Source: Diploscapter coronatus (taxonomy: Eukaryota; Nematoda; Chromadorea; Rhabditida; Rhabditidae). Taken from it: a stretch of DNA of 64,000 bases. This document shows positions 37,901-51,020 of this stretch, in pieces. Positions within the stretch are counted from its first letter, which is position 1; each line of letters opens with the position of its first letter. Position numbers and translations under genes: made by a program. The stretch spans positions 73,547,249 through 73,611,248 of the forward strand of contig OZ038423.1 in assembly GCA_964036155.1 (NCBI GenBank), read 5' to 3'. A model generated the notes under the pieces. That model did not search any database, was not told the DNA's origin, and was given only the letters and a program-made list of their open reading frames with translations.

Positions 37901-40900
37901 ACAACATTCTGTAAAAAAAATGCAATTTTCGTCAGCACTCAATGGCGCTAATACTTCCGCTTCTTCTTCTGCATCGTCGTTTTCTGACCAACTTAATTTT
38001 TTCATCGTAAAACCCCAGTGGGTGGCTAGCACTCGACCAACTTGCCTGCTTTCATTATCAGCCAAACGTCCTCACCTCAATTGTTGCCTCGGAAAAAGCC
38101 GCGTTATAAAAATGTCATCATCTTCAAAAAATACCTATTCTTTTTCCTTCCCAATCCAATTCTGAAACTCAATCAACTCAGATTGATAAGTCAAATCTAG
38201 TTCCGCGATTTCCCTCGTGCAGAAAAAGTCAACTTTAAGGTGAACGGGAAGGAACGTCTCGACTTTTTCTACAAGTCTTAGTCGATGACTAAACTAAAAC
38301 TGATAAGCCGGGAATAAACCCGAGAACATACTCGACAAAAAGGTTTCAGGAAGTGGAAAGGGCAGTGTAAAGAATCGAAAGATCAGGGAGCTATAGTGGA
38401 GAGGAAGATTGGACTACTGTAGCTTTATCCTTATAGAGATGTCATATTGACGTTCTATAAAATACCATTGACGCCCTCATCCTATCTTATCACTCCAAAC
38501 AATTGCTAGATTATGACACTCTAGTTTGCATCATGCTAATTACACTACCGATCTTTATGGTTCTAGACACCAACTTTACTCAAATGTGGTAAATCAACGC
38601 AGCTAACAACTAACATTAAGTTTCCCACTTTCCCTCTCTAAGACCAACCCAATCACTCGAGAAACCGTCCGACCAAAAACTAAACCTCAGCAATGTTTCT
38701 CATTCAAAAGCGCCGTTCCACTGTAATATAGTTGGCATTTTTATTACAGATAAAAATTCGTTTTTCTTCTTCAACTAACGAAGGTTTCCAGAATGCGCGC
38801 GATTTGCGAAATTATCCATGTATTTCTTCTACTTTGGAGTCATTTTTATCGCGATAAAAGCGCATAATGAATGTGGCCGCATTGGTCCTGCAATCTCCCG
38901 CTTCAATATTCTGAAGAAGGGTAATGCAGAAAAAAGTATGAAAGTCTACTGGAAATCAAATAAAACTAACTAATACTTCCTACATAGTTTTATAGCCGGA
39001 ATATCATCCATTAAGCAATTACAAGATATTCAAAGGGAGCGGTCTTGAACTCAGGAAAAAGTAGTAATTTTAAATTCTATTTTGAAATGCCTTTAGTTTT
39101 CAGATTACTGAAATATCAAACTGAAAATGAAAATCCTAGTAGATATCTGGCATGTCTCCTGTTTCCCTAAGCAAATCATCAACGAACAATTTCCTTTTCC
39201 GGGAACTCGACATTCGACCTAATATGGCCGCTCAGGCTACTTCCGCCATATAATTTATTTGATATGATAGGCAGCGCATTTCTTGAGATTTATGAACTAA
39301 TAAGCAGAGTTCTGTCTTTGCAAGAAAGGTATAAATAAATTCCCTTTCTTGATCTGCAAATAATTTCATTGTTGAAGAAAAAAATCTTTGCAATACGCTT
39401 TCACTAGTTTTGGTGGAAATTTTTCATGTTATTTTTCTTCATAAGACTGCAGAACAGTGATAAGAGAAAGTGAAAATGATAAAATCTTATTCTAAATCGG
39501 ATAAGATATAAAATTACGGAGCCAAAAAGTTTTCAAAGTCACAGTACTCAATGGGATATTGGAATTTTGCATCGTAGCAGTTACACAATTCTGGCAAAAT
39601 CACGGATCCACTTTTTGCAATATAGTTCCAATTTTCAACCATAAAAAATATGATCGCAAAGTCCGGGTAAAAATCCACTCCCTAAAAACATCGAATTATC
39701 ATCTGTTCTACTAATCGCGCTAGCATTTTACATACATAATCACAATAGTCGCTATTTCGTTATCAGTTATCAGTTCATCATCTTCATTTTATCTGTCTGC
39801 CTTTCAGTATCTCTTTCAAAGAAGAAGGACACCTTTAGTAAAAACTGTCGAGTGTGACCGGAACGGTCGGCTACAACTCTTCGTGACTTGCTTTTTCTGC
39901 ATAATCAACCCAAAAACTCAGCACAGCAACTGTAACGAGTCCTGAGTACTGCTGATAATTCGCGTTGACAATGATTAATGGTAATTGCTATTATTAACGG
40001 TCTTCATTTATTTGTCCAACTATCGTTTTTATCGTAATTTTCATCGATCAAAAGTTGCCTGAATATCCAAGAACTGAGCCATTTAGTTCACTCAGTTCCA
40101 TTTACAAATTGCTGAAGAAAAGGTTGATGTTGATTAGAACTTGCGTTCATTTTTTTCGAATATTGTAGCAAAAATCGCTATGACAAATTTAGAAAATAAT
40201 TTGAACAGTCCTAGAAAAAGCAAGAACAACGATTAATGTGACTGGCGAAAAAATTTGCAATTTTCTGCTAAAAACAGTCAACTTTCGGCCTTGAATTCGC
40301 GTAACGGTCACGTCAACCTCCAAGGGCAGCCTAGACAAGAGACTAGCAAACCCCTTGCGACCTATCTTTGGGCCAAATCTCTAATTCTCGTTCGATGCAC
40401 GAATCGTCTCCTCTTAAATACCCCCTGTCTAGGAACCGCAAATGGATTTTCAAAATTCACAATTTTCCACTCCAAACAATCAAATTCGGTGTAGCTAAGG
40501 CGTTTATGGAAAATAAATAAATAGATAAAAATTATTTGTGGCCGAGAAATTAGCCAAATCGATTAAAAGAATCTAGTTTTTACTTCCACACCGGTAATTA
40601 ACATAAGTGTATGCGCACTTCCTGACAAAATTTTCTAGCGAACAACCGTTTCTATAGGTGGTTCATCAAATTTGATAGTGACTTTTCGTGACCTTCCATT
40701 TTAAAGGGTACTTGCTTTCCAATTTTGAAATTTCAACTGATCGCTTTTTGAACAAAAGCGAAAAGTGCAAGGGGAAGGAGTTTGCGTCCCCTAACCCTGC
40801 CTATCTGCTCTGCACAATTTCCCGATGAACTATCGAGTTGATTCGGCTCTAAAATAGACATCCCCCAAAAATATTGCCCTAAATTGCCGCGCATCGAAAA

Positions 40901-43290
40901 TGACAATATTTCGAAACGATGATCGCTCTTCTGTGTGGCTTTTCTTGCATTGCTCCATTGAAATTTAAGACAAATGTAGGAAGGCGACATGGAATTTCTT
41001 TAGCATTTTCATCTCTGATCGGGAAACTCATTCAAAATCAGCCATTTTAATTGAACATTATATCAAGAGTTCAATAACGGAAAAACCAGAAGTTTTCCTT
41101 TCGATAGATTCGAGGCAATGATAAACGTTTGAATTTTCATTCTTTCACACATCGAAGTTAGGTGATCGCGTATTCTTATTTCTGTCGGAGTTAAATAATA
41201 AAAAATACCGAAAAACAAACGAATCTATACTCGAAAATATCAAATCTTATTGAATAGCCTCCTGAATAATTCACCTTGTTTTCAAAATGTATCCGTTATC
41301 CTCGGCACGTGAGTGCTTCCTTTCATATTTTGTATCTGAATAAGTCTGCTTTCTAATGCCATTCATAATTGTCATTATCTGTTTGTTATTTCCTCGTTCT
41401 CATGTTATTTCCCATTCTGTTTCTGTGAAGTCTATCGACTTTTCATGCTATCTCCATCGTTTCGGTGCACCCGTCTACTTCCCGGTTCTCTTATTACAAT
41501 CAGCCAGTCTGCCTGCACTCATGGCCATTTCCAGTCAACTCTCATTTTCCCGCCAATTTTCATTCTCCCGCCCAAAATAGCCATAATTGCAAGGGAAGTA
41601 TCCTGTTGAATCCACGTCAACCTCTGGAATTCTATCGTAAATATGCACAATTCTCGTAATTATAGCCTAGTTGAGCAAAATGCGATCATATCAATTGAGC
41701 ACACATTTAGTATTTCATAATTATGCGTCATTAAAAACGATAATTACTTATTCGTGATTTTCAATATATATTTCCTATATCTCTACTTGCTCTTAACACT
41801 TTTTAACAATGATTTCTGGAACTTTCTATTACTGTATCTGGAAATTTCAGACTCAACTTTTGTTTAAAAATTCGCTTGTTCCATTTTCTATTCTTGACTC
41901 TAAATAATTTCCATAAATTGTCAAAAATGTTCGAATTACTTCGATCATGTTCTATTTTTTTCTCTGAATAATGGAAGTCAATTTGCGTAAATTCCGTTTA
42001 ATCGTGCATATTTGTATGCCTATTCGCACACTGCACTCGGTGTGTTTTGCGTTTTTAATTAGCCTCACTCCGAACAGAGCAGCAAGGAAGGCGTATATAA
42101 TTCGTGTCTGCTTCGGGAAACGGATCTAAAAACCTCGCTGTGTATCTCGGATCGCTTCGAATATCCACGAATATCTCTAACTCCCGTTCCAGCTACTCGA
42201 TTCCTCGAGATTTTCGGATCTTTTTTTCTGTATTTCGAAAAACAGTCGGAAAAATCTTCCTTATTGCTTCGAAAGAAATGCGAATATTTATGTTCTGTCC
42301 ATTTCAGTATAAAACATGACGAGTTTTTCGAGTTAAAAATTGCTTGATTTTTAGTTTCTCATCTAAAACAAAATATGGAGTTAGATCCGAGTTTTTATTC
42401 TAATTTTAAATTACTTTGTTCATGTTGGACTTTTCCTTGGCTAATTTGAAGACCTCTGACTTTTCATTTTTCGCTTTGCAACTACGGGCATTTCACGGAA
42501 CAATTTGCGCAGTCGTCCACAAGTTCCGTAAGGAATTCCGGCTATATGAGCTTCGGCAAATTTGCTAGAGCTCATAAAACCAGATACACGGGAATTTTAT
42601 GACTTTGAAGAAATTTTGAGGTCATAGTTGCTTTGACAATATCAAGAATTTTCATTATCACTCATGGCATTGTTCTAGAAAATTGTAGGAATTCTTTTTT
42701 AACACCACGCTATCACTTTTTCTGTTTTTTTCTTGAAATTTCGAAATGCCATAAGTTAAAGATCCAAAATCGAGGGTTATCCATTTTCCTATACATTATT
42801 CATCGAAGTCATTTCTATTTTAGTGAATATTCTCGAATCTCCCAAAAGTGCTTCTCTCATGAATAACTTCCTGCTCTGGAGGATTAGCTACGTAGCGATG
42901 GATGTCTCATGAAACTCTTCACTTCTATTCTTATCTTTATTCAATAAAATCTGACTTGTTTACTTCAAATCTGTCAAAAAATTCCGAGTTTTGGCGATTT
43001 TCCAACATCTTCATGAAAATCATTAGAATTATCCTGTGTAATTCTCGCTGTTTCACCATTTCCGTCTAACTTTATTCACGGCACCGCACGTGTTGTTTGG
43101 TGCTCTATGCGATTATGTCTAATTTCATCTTCTTTATCCCTTCAACTCAATGATATTTCCGCGATTTCTGCCTCTCTGGCTTTATCCTCTATTTGTGGCT
43201 CCGCCCCTCGAGGGCATGTTCTTTTCCCTCTCTCCTTCCTCTTTCTCTTCACTCTTCCCTTCTCTTCTCTCGCCTTGCCCACTTCCGCAT
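28851..43290 (+). promoter_or_regulatory. cluster of CACTTCCGCAT / ACTTCCGC words
   Basis: Exact CACTTCCGCAT is at 28851, 30571, 32565, 34656 and 43280, all on the plus strand. The core ACTTCCGC is also at 33176, 37953 and 39239 on the same strand. Its complement GCGGAAGT is an ETS-family type of site. Two copies are followed by a nearby GCTCTG or TGCTCT. No gene in the cluster explains them. Confidence 0.45.
28914..29603 (+). CDS. possible small secreted or membrane peptide gene(s), weak
   Basis: Two coding-like pieces are seen. An ATG at 28914 opens a signal-peptide-like exon (MKFAGHLWLLILAYGII) with a good GTAAGC donor after 28980. Further on, exon 29352-29435 (IMSLLTIGFISTNFSFFDVW) has a CTGCAG acceptor and a GTAAAC donor, and joins in frame to 29532-29603 (NLLSTLFIFLVNIAHLVQ), ending at TGA 29601-29603. 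The second pair alone would make a 49-residue membrane peptide starting at ATG 29358. I could not join the first exon to the second pair without a poor donor, so these may be separate or spurious. Composition is AT-rich, like the flanks. Confidence 0.25.
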
Positions 43291-46200
43291 GCACTGCTCT
43301 GGCCGAGAGCGGTTCCTCCTTTTTTCTTATCCTCTCAAATCCCCGCGCTATTTTTGTTCATTTTTCTTCGGTTCGATTTTATCAAATTATCACTCGCTCG
43401 CCCAGGATCTTGTTCACCAGGTCATCCCCGAAATGACGAACAACTTTTTCCCTCCCAGGGAAAGTCTGTCTACTGAAAAAGTGTCTTATCAATTAGGGAA
43501 TCCCGTGTAAAAGGTGATTTTCAGTGATTTTTCATCTGCTAGTTTACTTTATCACGCGAGAAAACCCCCCTCTGAAGTTCTAATTTTATATGGAATAACA
43601 GGCAGGCAAATTTTTCGTTTTTAAACATTTTTGAATGTTAAATTTTGCTATCGCAGCTTTTTTCAGAATTTACAAATTTCCTATTATAATTTCACCTTAA
43701 TTTTGTTGTTATCACATGGAAATCACTTTTTGAATCTCGAAAATACCAGTGTAAACGTAGGTTTTTATCTGGTTGACAACATTGAATTCGGTTGTGATTT
43801 TCTGCAGAAAAAGGCGGAACTTTATCAGCTGGCCTTCAGCCTTTCAACAGCCAAAATAGATGTCAATCAGTCGATTAATCGCATAAAAATCCTCGAAAAC
43901 GTGTTCCATCTCTTCACTCTTTTCCCACATTGACTCGCGGTTTGTAGTCATTTCTCTCAGATTATCCGATTATTTTTTTCTATACTTCCTTTTCGAATTA
44001 TGGAATGTTGTCATAGGACTCGGAATTGAGATTTGGAATCAGAATTACTTTGACAATTTTCTGAGTAGCATTTTTCCGGCGAATATTCTTATCCATCTTC
44101 CTTATCAGGAGTGTACGGAATTTAAACTTTGAAAATTTCGGAACCAGAATCTAAATTTCGAGGCCCAGAAAACCTCAGAATTAAAATATTTCAAATTTGA
44201 ATTCCGCACATCCTATTCCTCATTTTGTTATCTTATCAAAGCACTAATTACCCAGATTTTATCATTTAACTAGTTAGGGCATGATTTGATATAATAATCT
44301 TACCTTATCTAATTGCATATCTCACCCTCGATCTCGATAAATACCTCATTCTGTCAGCTAATAAATGTTTTCGCTCGCATCTTGGTCTACCTTCTAAGCC
44401 TCTACACAGCACACATACTTCGTCTACATCTTTGTGGGACTGCAATTCTTAACTCAACTTATAGTTTTCCAAATCCAAATAATAAGTAGATACAGTAGAA
44501 AGGATTTCTTTATTTAAATATAATCTTTGTCTTATTAGTGCAGTCGCATCTATTTTCCAATTTCAAAAACACCAGATTCTCTCCGCTCCTCCTCTATATA
44601 TTTCTTTAACTGTAACGATTCAAAGAAATTCGTCGAATATTTTTTTTTCAAATCACAGTGGAATGAATCTAAGTCTCCATACATACATTCATTTATTCGA
44701 GAGAATGTGTTCAGACTGAAATCTAGTCGCAATTTCCGGTATCGTCAAATAGCAAGCTAATCCTTTATTATTCTTGGAACCCGCCATTGCCGAAAGGATT
44801 TTTTCTGGTGATAGTAAGAAACTCCGCCTCTATCCTCTTCCGAATGTAATGGGCGGAACACATCGTCTCTTTCGTCGAAGAATGCTTTTTTAGAAAATAG
44901 ACAAGAACGTCTTGATCCAGCAAATATAAAGCGGTTTTCTTATACCAAGGATTGGTTGGAATTAAACATCTTTAGGAATAGTTCCTAATTTAAAAATTTT
45001 AAATTATTAATTCCTATTCTTTCTTACTTTACGAAAATAATTCTGTCTTTAGAGACTTATATCTACTCTTTAAACCTGTTGTCTTTCCAGTCACTTCATA
45101 GCTCTGAACAGGCAAACCATCTGTCGTTCATCGTTCATCACTACTGGCCAAGAAATTTGCACTTTTAGCTCTTCTCCACGAAAATTCTATTTTTTATGCT
45201 TCTTTATCAACACCTATCATAAGCTTATCAGTGATTTCCCCATTCTTGCTTCTCTGCCTAGAACCGATGCGTTTATGGACGGTTTACTTACAATCAGGCA
45301 CAAGCAAGTATGAGATGTTTAGAGAGCCGTTGAAATGTGGGAGCAGACTAAAAACGCCAAAATTGGACAGTTAGGCTGCACAAATCATCAAAAAGAACTA
45401 CTATTTAATATCTTTTTTCGATACACCCCATTTACTTTCTCCTCTTGTAGCTTTCGGTAATAATTTGGAAGATAGCAGCCATTTTTTCTGAAAAATTGTA
45501 GCATCAGTTCCAGACGTTCAGGAACAATGCTTTCAGATTTTTGAATTCGAATTGGAATGTCGAGCGTCCTTGTAAACAAATTTGAAGATCGAAGTTCTTC
45601 AATTGCTAATCTTTACCCATCATTGATAGCCAGAAGGATAGACTAATGTCTGTCAGGGAAAGGTTCCTCTTCCTTGAAATCTGCCTGTCAAATTCCTTCC
45701 TTGAACTTGCATTGTTTTCCGTGGCTTCAGACAGAATCAAGTTTCTGTTCAGATGCCTTTAATCAGCGTCAAAATGCCCTTTGATTACTAATCGGTGAGA
45801 TATAAATGATGCCGAACAGATTCATATCTCGTTTATTGTCAGTTTCTTTCCAAACTCAGAAAAACTCGTATTTACACCTAATGGCTCGCACTAGATTTCC
45901 ATCAAAATACAGTCTATTTGACTCTAAAGTCAAGGCTGTTCGAAAGGCGAACACAAGTTTTGTATTGTAGTTCTAGGTACTTCGTGTACCTCCTCCTCTA
46001 AAAATAACCTTGTGTGAATAAGGCAATTAATTCCTAGCGTTCTTCTTCTAAGGAAACCTATGACGATTCTGCGTTCCTATCTAACTCTTGAATAAGACCA
46101 TTATTTCCATTCTTGTTCAGTATCAAAACTCCTAATTTTACCTATGAAAATTCCTCTAATCAATAAGGAAGTGGAAATTTACATTGACAGGCAAAATGAC

Positions 46201-46672
46201 TTCCCTCTGAAATTGTTTATTTGGTCATTGTCTGATTAGTAATTTCGGTTTTAAGCTCGCCCAAACTCATGTTTTCATTGATGAAGGATAGCTTGATAAA
46301 AATTGCTGATATAACAGCTAGCTATTGAAAGTATCATCGATTCAGTATTTCACTTCTTGCAGTCATGTCAATTCCTATTCTCGTCCATTGTTCATTTTCC
46401 GTTAATTCGATTAGAACCTCTCGCAAGTCGCTTAAAATTATCTTCTCCAGCCGAGTTTCAATCGTTTATTTTTATGCATTACCGAGATTTTGCCGTTTTA
46501 TTGCCAATTTTATCGAGATCCTCTATTTTTATCCTCGTCGAAAATTAAATTCTTGATTATACGCTTCTTGATCGTACGAAGTTACGTTTTCATCGAGAAT
46601 ATCGTATTCTTTATGTTCATTAACTGATTTACAATGTTAAATTTCAGAATTTGGAGATATTTGACGACAAAT
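29604..46672. other. 17-kb gene-poor stretch with repeated ETS-like words
   Basis: No exon series could be assembled on either strand. The sequence is AT-rich with alternating pyrimidine-rich tracts (about 34500-34750, 35690-35800 and 43200-43280) and A-rich tracts (about 31900-33800). ACTTCCGC occurs repeatedly on the plus strand. Short CA repeats lie near 37701 and again just beyond, near 46904. It may be intergenic regulatory sequence, or the inside of a very long intron of a gene whose exons lie outside the window. Confidence 0.5.
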
Positions 46673-48764
46673 ATGCTATTTCGAGTATTGGTTGTTCTTC
46701 TCCTTACGAAATTCAGTTGTATCGCCGGAGATTTACTCAAAACAGTCTACTGTAGAAATCAATGTAGCGATTATTTGAAGGTAGGAATCTTTTCTTCATT
46801 TTGAAATGATACGATAAATCAGGGATGTGATAGTTATGAACTTTTGTCCAACATAACTACCGTAATCTTTAACATTATACTAAAATTAGAAAGATCAAAA
46901 GACCACACACACACACACACACACTACAATTTAATAGGTTCCTTGTCATTTTTCTGAAACTAAAAGAATCGGTCAGAGTGATGCAGGAATGGGTCGAATT
47001 TCAGACAGCTGATAATCTGATGGCTCTTTGCAATGATGACGATTTGCCACAGCACGAATGTGGAACTGGTGAGTGTACATAAACAAGTCAATTACAGTAA
47101 TCTAGTTGAACGTTGAACATTGCATTATTATTTTGATTAGGACGGTTAAAGATCAAAAGAGAACAATCCGTTAATACTTTTATAAATCTGTTATTAGTGA
47201 AAATCAACCTGAATTTGACTTAGGCAGAGAATAAGCCAGATCTTTCATTCAGACCCCATAAGCACCAAAATATTACGATAAACACTTCTTGCAAGTTCTT
47301 AGTGTAATAGTTTTATGGAAAAAAAACTAATTTTTAGTACTTAATGAGTCTGCCTAATTCTATCTGAATCTTTTATTTATTTTTTAAATTCATCAATATT
47401 TCAGTGATCTCCTGCTTCTGGTCGAAATCCGAATTTGAGCGACCCCGACCTCAAGCAAGCGAATCAAATGCTACGTGCTGTTATCGAATCTCGATTGTAA
47501 GAAGACAGTAAAATAGCAGTCGATAATTTATGGAATTATAGAAAGAGAAGGGTGATTGCGATACTCAAGAAGTGCAGATGGCTGGAAACAGCGAAGTCCG
47601 ACTCGAGCCGGGCAGGCCCGATGTCACACCTACAGTCGTCTGTCAGAACTCGGCGATGCCTTGGATGATCGCTTCATTCCTGCTGTGCATTGTTGCAATA
47701 CAGGTAGGTGATCGTTTTTAGCTTTATTTTGAAAAACAAATGGGAATGCCAAAATACGCTATTTAGAAATTTTATGTTTGCTCATCTTACAATTTCGATT
47801 ATAATATTGAGTAAAAACGAGCATAATCAACGTTTGCTAAACGGTGCGGGTCGATTTTTCTGGGATTCATGAGCAGAATTTTTTATTCTGGTGTGAGGCG
47901 CTGATCGCGATTTTTTCGTACAGCTACACACCTTTGACCATAGTTTGAGGCTTCTCTAGTTTTTGATGCTCAGGTTCAAGCTAACTCATTTTATTTCCTG
48001 AACATTGTTTGAAACTTTCCAAAATGCTTTGTTACACAGGCTAATTGTAGTTTTGCAAGAGTTCCTCATCTCCATTACACAGCACTCGTTTTTATAAAGC
48101 CAAAGTTCCGTTAACTTTACACACAGCGGTGCACAAAAGCGTTCCCCTTCCTACATACAAAATGAAATTTGAAAGACATTCTTAAAGCCATAAAATAAGA
48201 TGTTTGTTGATTTCAGTCGGCCTACATCATTTGGGTGTGCGTTTATCGGCCATCACACAAGATCTCGCAATCCAATGGATCACTCACATCACAGGTACGG
48301 TAGCTCGTTTTTTGATTGAAGTACAACCTCAAGATGAGCGAAAACAGATAAGAAAAGAATCATCTGAAAATCACGAGAAGGAAACAAATCATTGTGAGAA
48401 TATGGCGATTTTATGATTTTTTTCGTGAAAATTTGAGCGAGTTGCAACATCACAACGTCGTGACATGAAAAGAATGACTGCAAGATTATGAAAATAGAAG
48501 CATTTACTCACTTTACTCATCATTCCTTCATGGTTCGATGTTGCAACATTTCCAAGTTACATGTATTCACTGATTTCTGAATTTTTTCAACTTTTACAAG
48601 TCATTGGTGTTATCAAACAATATTTATAAAAAAAATCATGGAAATCTCAAATCTTCAGTTCCGAGCCCCAGCCTTCATCGCTCGACCTCTCGTTGACACA
48701 CGACTTCTACGCGAATCTTGCGAAGCCTAAATTCAGTCCCGTCCAACCTCAATCTGATCGATAG
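46673..48764 (+). CDS. cysteine-containing type I membrane protein, unknown family
   Basis: Six exons: 46673-46780, 47005-47068, 47405-47496, 47542-47703, 48217-48299 and 48659-48764, giving 204 residues. It has a signal peptide (MLFRVLVVLLLTKFSCIAG), then an ectodomain with cysteine pairs (VYCRNQCSDY, ALCNDDD, HECGT, ISCFW, TCCYR, DCDT). One transmembrane helix lies at about 127-149 (WMIASFLLCIVAIQSAYIIW). The Ser/Pro-rich cytoplasmic tail of about 55 residues ends KFSPVQPQSDR. An ATTTCAG acceptor lies 25 nt before the ATG. Exon 2 could instead start at 46987, adding EWVEFQ in frame. The last junction uses the donor after 48299, which opens a long charged tail; the GT six bases earlier would give a much shorter end. 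The cysteine spacing matches no family I can name. Confidence 0.65.
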
Positions 48765-50900
48765 AATATCAGCCGTAGTCCTCAACAAATCTCCAGAATT
48801 CTCCTACGGTACTCGAATATTCCGCCGAATTCTTGCGATATTTTCGCGCCAACTGCCAAACTATCAGCGCTTCTTCTCTTCACTTCGGGTCCAAACATTG
48901 GCCATTGAGAAAAACTTATCCCCTACAAACCTTTGAAGGTTATTCTGCAATTACGATTATTTATAAATCACCATCCTCTAATTTCCTTTCATTTACAAAA
49001 GCTCGGAGTTTCAAGATTCTCGCAACTCTGAGGCAATCTTACAATTAGGACTCCATAATAGGCTAGAACTAGCGTATTTTGATAACTGCTAATCATAATG
49101 TCAGTGAAATCTCGATCGAAAACCATGTAAATTGACAGTATCATTGCTCGCAGAGTAAATATTTTGAATTGAATTTTTCAAATTGAGTTTTTGAAAGATT
49201 CATTTCGAAAATGTCAACTCCGTCCGCTTTTGCTCGAGCCCAGTCCTTTCTCACGCGTGTATCTTCCTCTCACCACTAATACTTTCATTCAGTTCAGGGT
49301 CTCTGTCGTATTACTTATTCTTCTAATTTCGCTACATAAAGTTAGATATCGAGAAAAATTCGAAAATCGATAATGAAAAGCTACTCACCGCAAAATTTTT
49401 GTACAACATTTAGCAATGGAACAGAAATGAAGAAACGTCGATTTTCAACTGGTGTATCGATATATTGCCATTATCGTAATCGATTATAATTTATTTGCTA
49501 ACTGTTCATTCACAAATTGGAATGTTCAATTATTCAAGTATCGTTGCAAGCAATCGCTTATGGGTTTGGAGTTTTTCAAATTAAATTTTTGTTATTTTTA
49601 CGCATAGAAAGTTGATTTGTTTTCGTTATACTTTGATTCTATTGAAATTTTAAAAACTCCATTTGTAAACGGGTCGCAGATTTTTCGGATATGTACGATA
49701 AATAAATATTTTTAACTTCGAATTTTTCTGTGCTCATTTCAAAGACTTCAGAATTCCTAATCTTACAAGTAAAACTTTCGAGCATGATGAGGTCATAAAG
49801 AATGAGATCTCGAAAGCGCAAGTGAAATTCATGATGTAAAAGCGGAATCATGAAAGTAGTCGAGCTTTGAAGTTAGAATATTTTTGCCCTATAACAAAAA
49901 AGCTGTATGATGCATTTTCGGAAAAATAGGTAAGTTCACTGCGGATAAAGTTCAGAATCAGTTAATCAAGTCTAGTAGATAATTATGAGACTTTAAAATG
50001 CTAACTTTCGTTTTTATTCCCGGTGAAGTTGAGCTTTGAAGATAATTCTAATGTCGATGATGAAATGAATGGTAGAGAAGATATCGGATGTTTCAAATCT
50101 AGCTTTCTCGTTTCTTTAGAAAAATTGAAATTGAAATTTATTTCTACAAGATCAATTTCAAACCGATTGACGATCAAAAATTTTCCCACTCGAAAATATT
50201 TACTCTCGCTACTTCCGACAGAATCGATCGTTGAATATAACGCACTCAGACTTTAGGATTTTATACGCTTATGAAAACAGCTACGCAGCTATATGAGATT
50301 TACTGTTTTTACGTTCGTAATAATGGTGCATTTCTGCTTCTCATTGTAGATCAGGATTGCATACTATTTTAATTTTATTGTTTAGCAATAACAGCAATAA
50401 TAATCTTTTACTACCTCTTCTTATGAATTAACAACGTTAACTTTCATTTATAGTAACCAAATATCTTTAATTGCAGATATTTTATTTAGTTGTTGTAAAT
50501 TCATACGATAATTGAGATTTAATAAATGATACAAGTTTAAATACCATAGTGACATCAAGGATCGAATGCTCCGCTAAATGGCAATTCATGCCAAATTTAG
50601 TCCGATCGAGGATATTTGTGTATCTGCCATATTGGAAGTGCCACTCATCCACAATAACAGGAGAAAAAGTTGAGTGTTACAGAAACAACACAATGCATGT
50701 TTGTTTGTCCTTCAAAACATGCACAAAGTCGGGTGGGAAAAGTTGTTCGAGTGACCCCTCGGTACCGAATTCAAGGGTCAGTATTTGCATTTTTGCATTC
50801 AAATTCGATCCTTGAAAATGCATCCCTGAACTCTTCCCTTATTTCCTTTTCCAGGAAAATTTTACCGGTTTTCAATTCCGGATTCCGGGAAGCGTATGCA
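48765..50900. other. non-coding spacer
   Basis: The 3' UTR of the membrane-protein gene, then about 2 kb of AT-rich sequence. Open frames at 50023-50256 and 50549-50815 have no signal peptide, family resemblance or splice partners. Nothing else is recognisable up to the TATA box at 50901. Confidence 0.5.
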
Positions 50901-50908
50901 TATAAAAG
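50901..50908 (+). promoter_or_regulatory. TATA box of the glycine-rich peptide gene
   Basis: TATAAAAG lies 120 bp upstream of the ATG at 51021. A TTTCAG at 51001-51006 allows either a short 5'-UTR intron or trans-splicing. A TATA box suits a highly expressed small secreted peptide. Confidence 0.5.
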
Positions 50909-51020
50909 GAGTACGACACGATGGAATGGTCCTCATTCGGTCTTTCAGCTATTTACCGTATTTTTCAGGATTTTTCCATAAATTTATTTAATACTGCATG
51001 TTTCAGACTTAATTTAAATT

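Noticed and set aside
37592..38065. 157-codon open frame on the minus strand, the longest in the gene-poor region
   Set aside because: It runs through a CA microsatellite, has no splice partners or family resemblance, and its composition matches the flanks.
43107..43510. Three overlapping plus-strand frames of about 105 codons
   Set aside because: Same cause: a CT-rich tract (CCCTCTCTCC-type) removes stops in all frames.
46904..46924. (CA)n microsatellite, with a similar one near 37701
   Set aside because: Common simple repeats; no special context.
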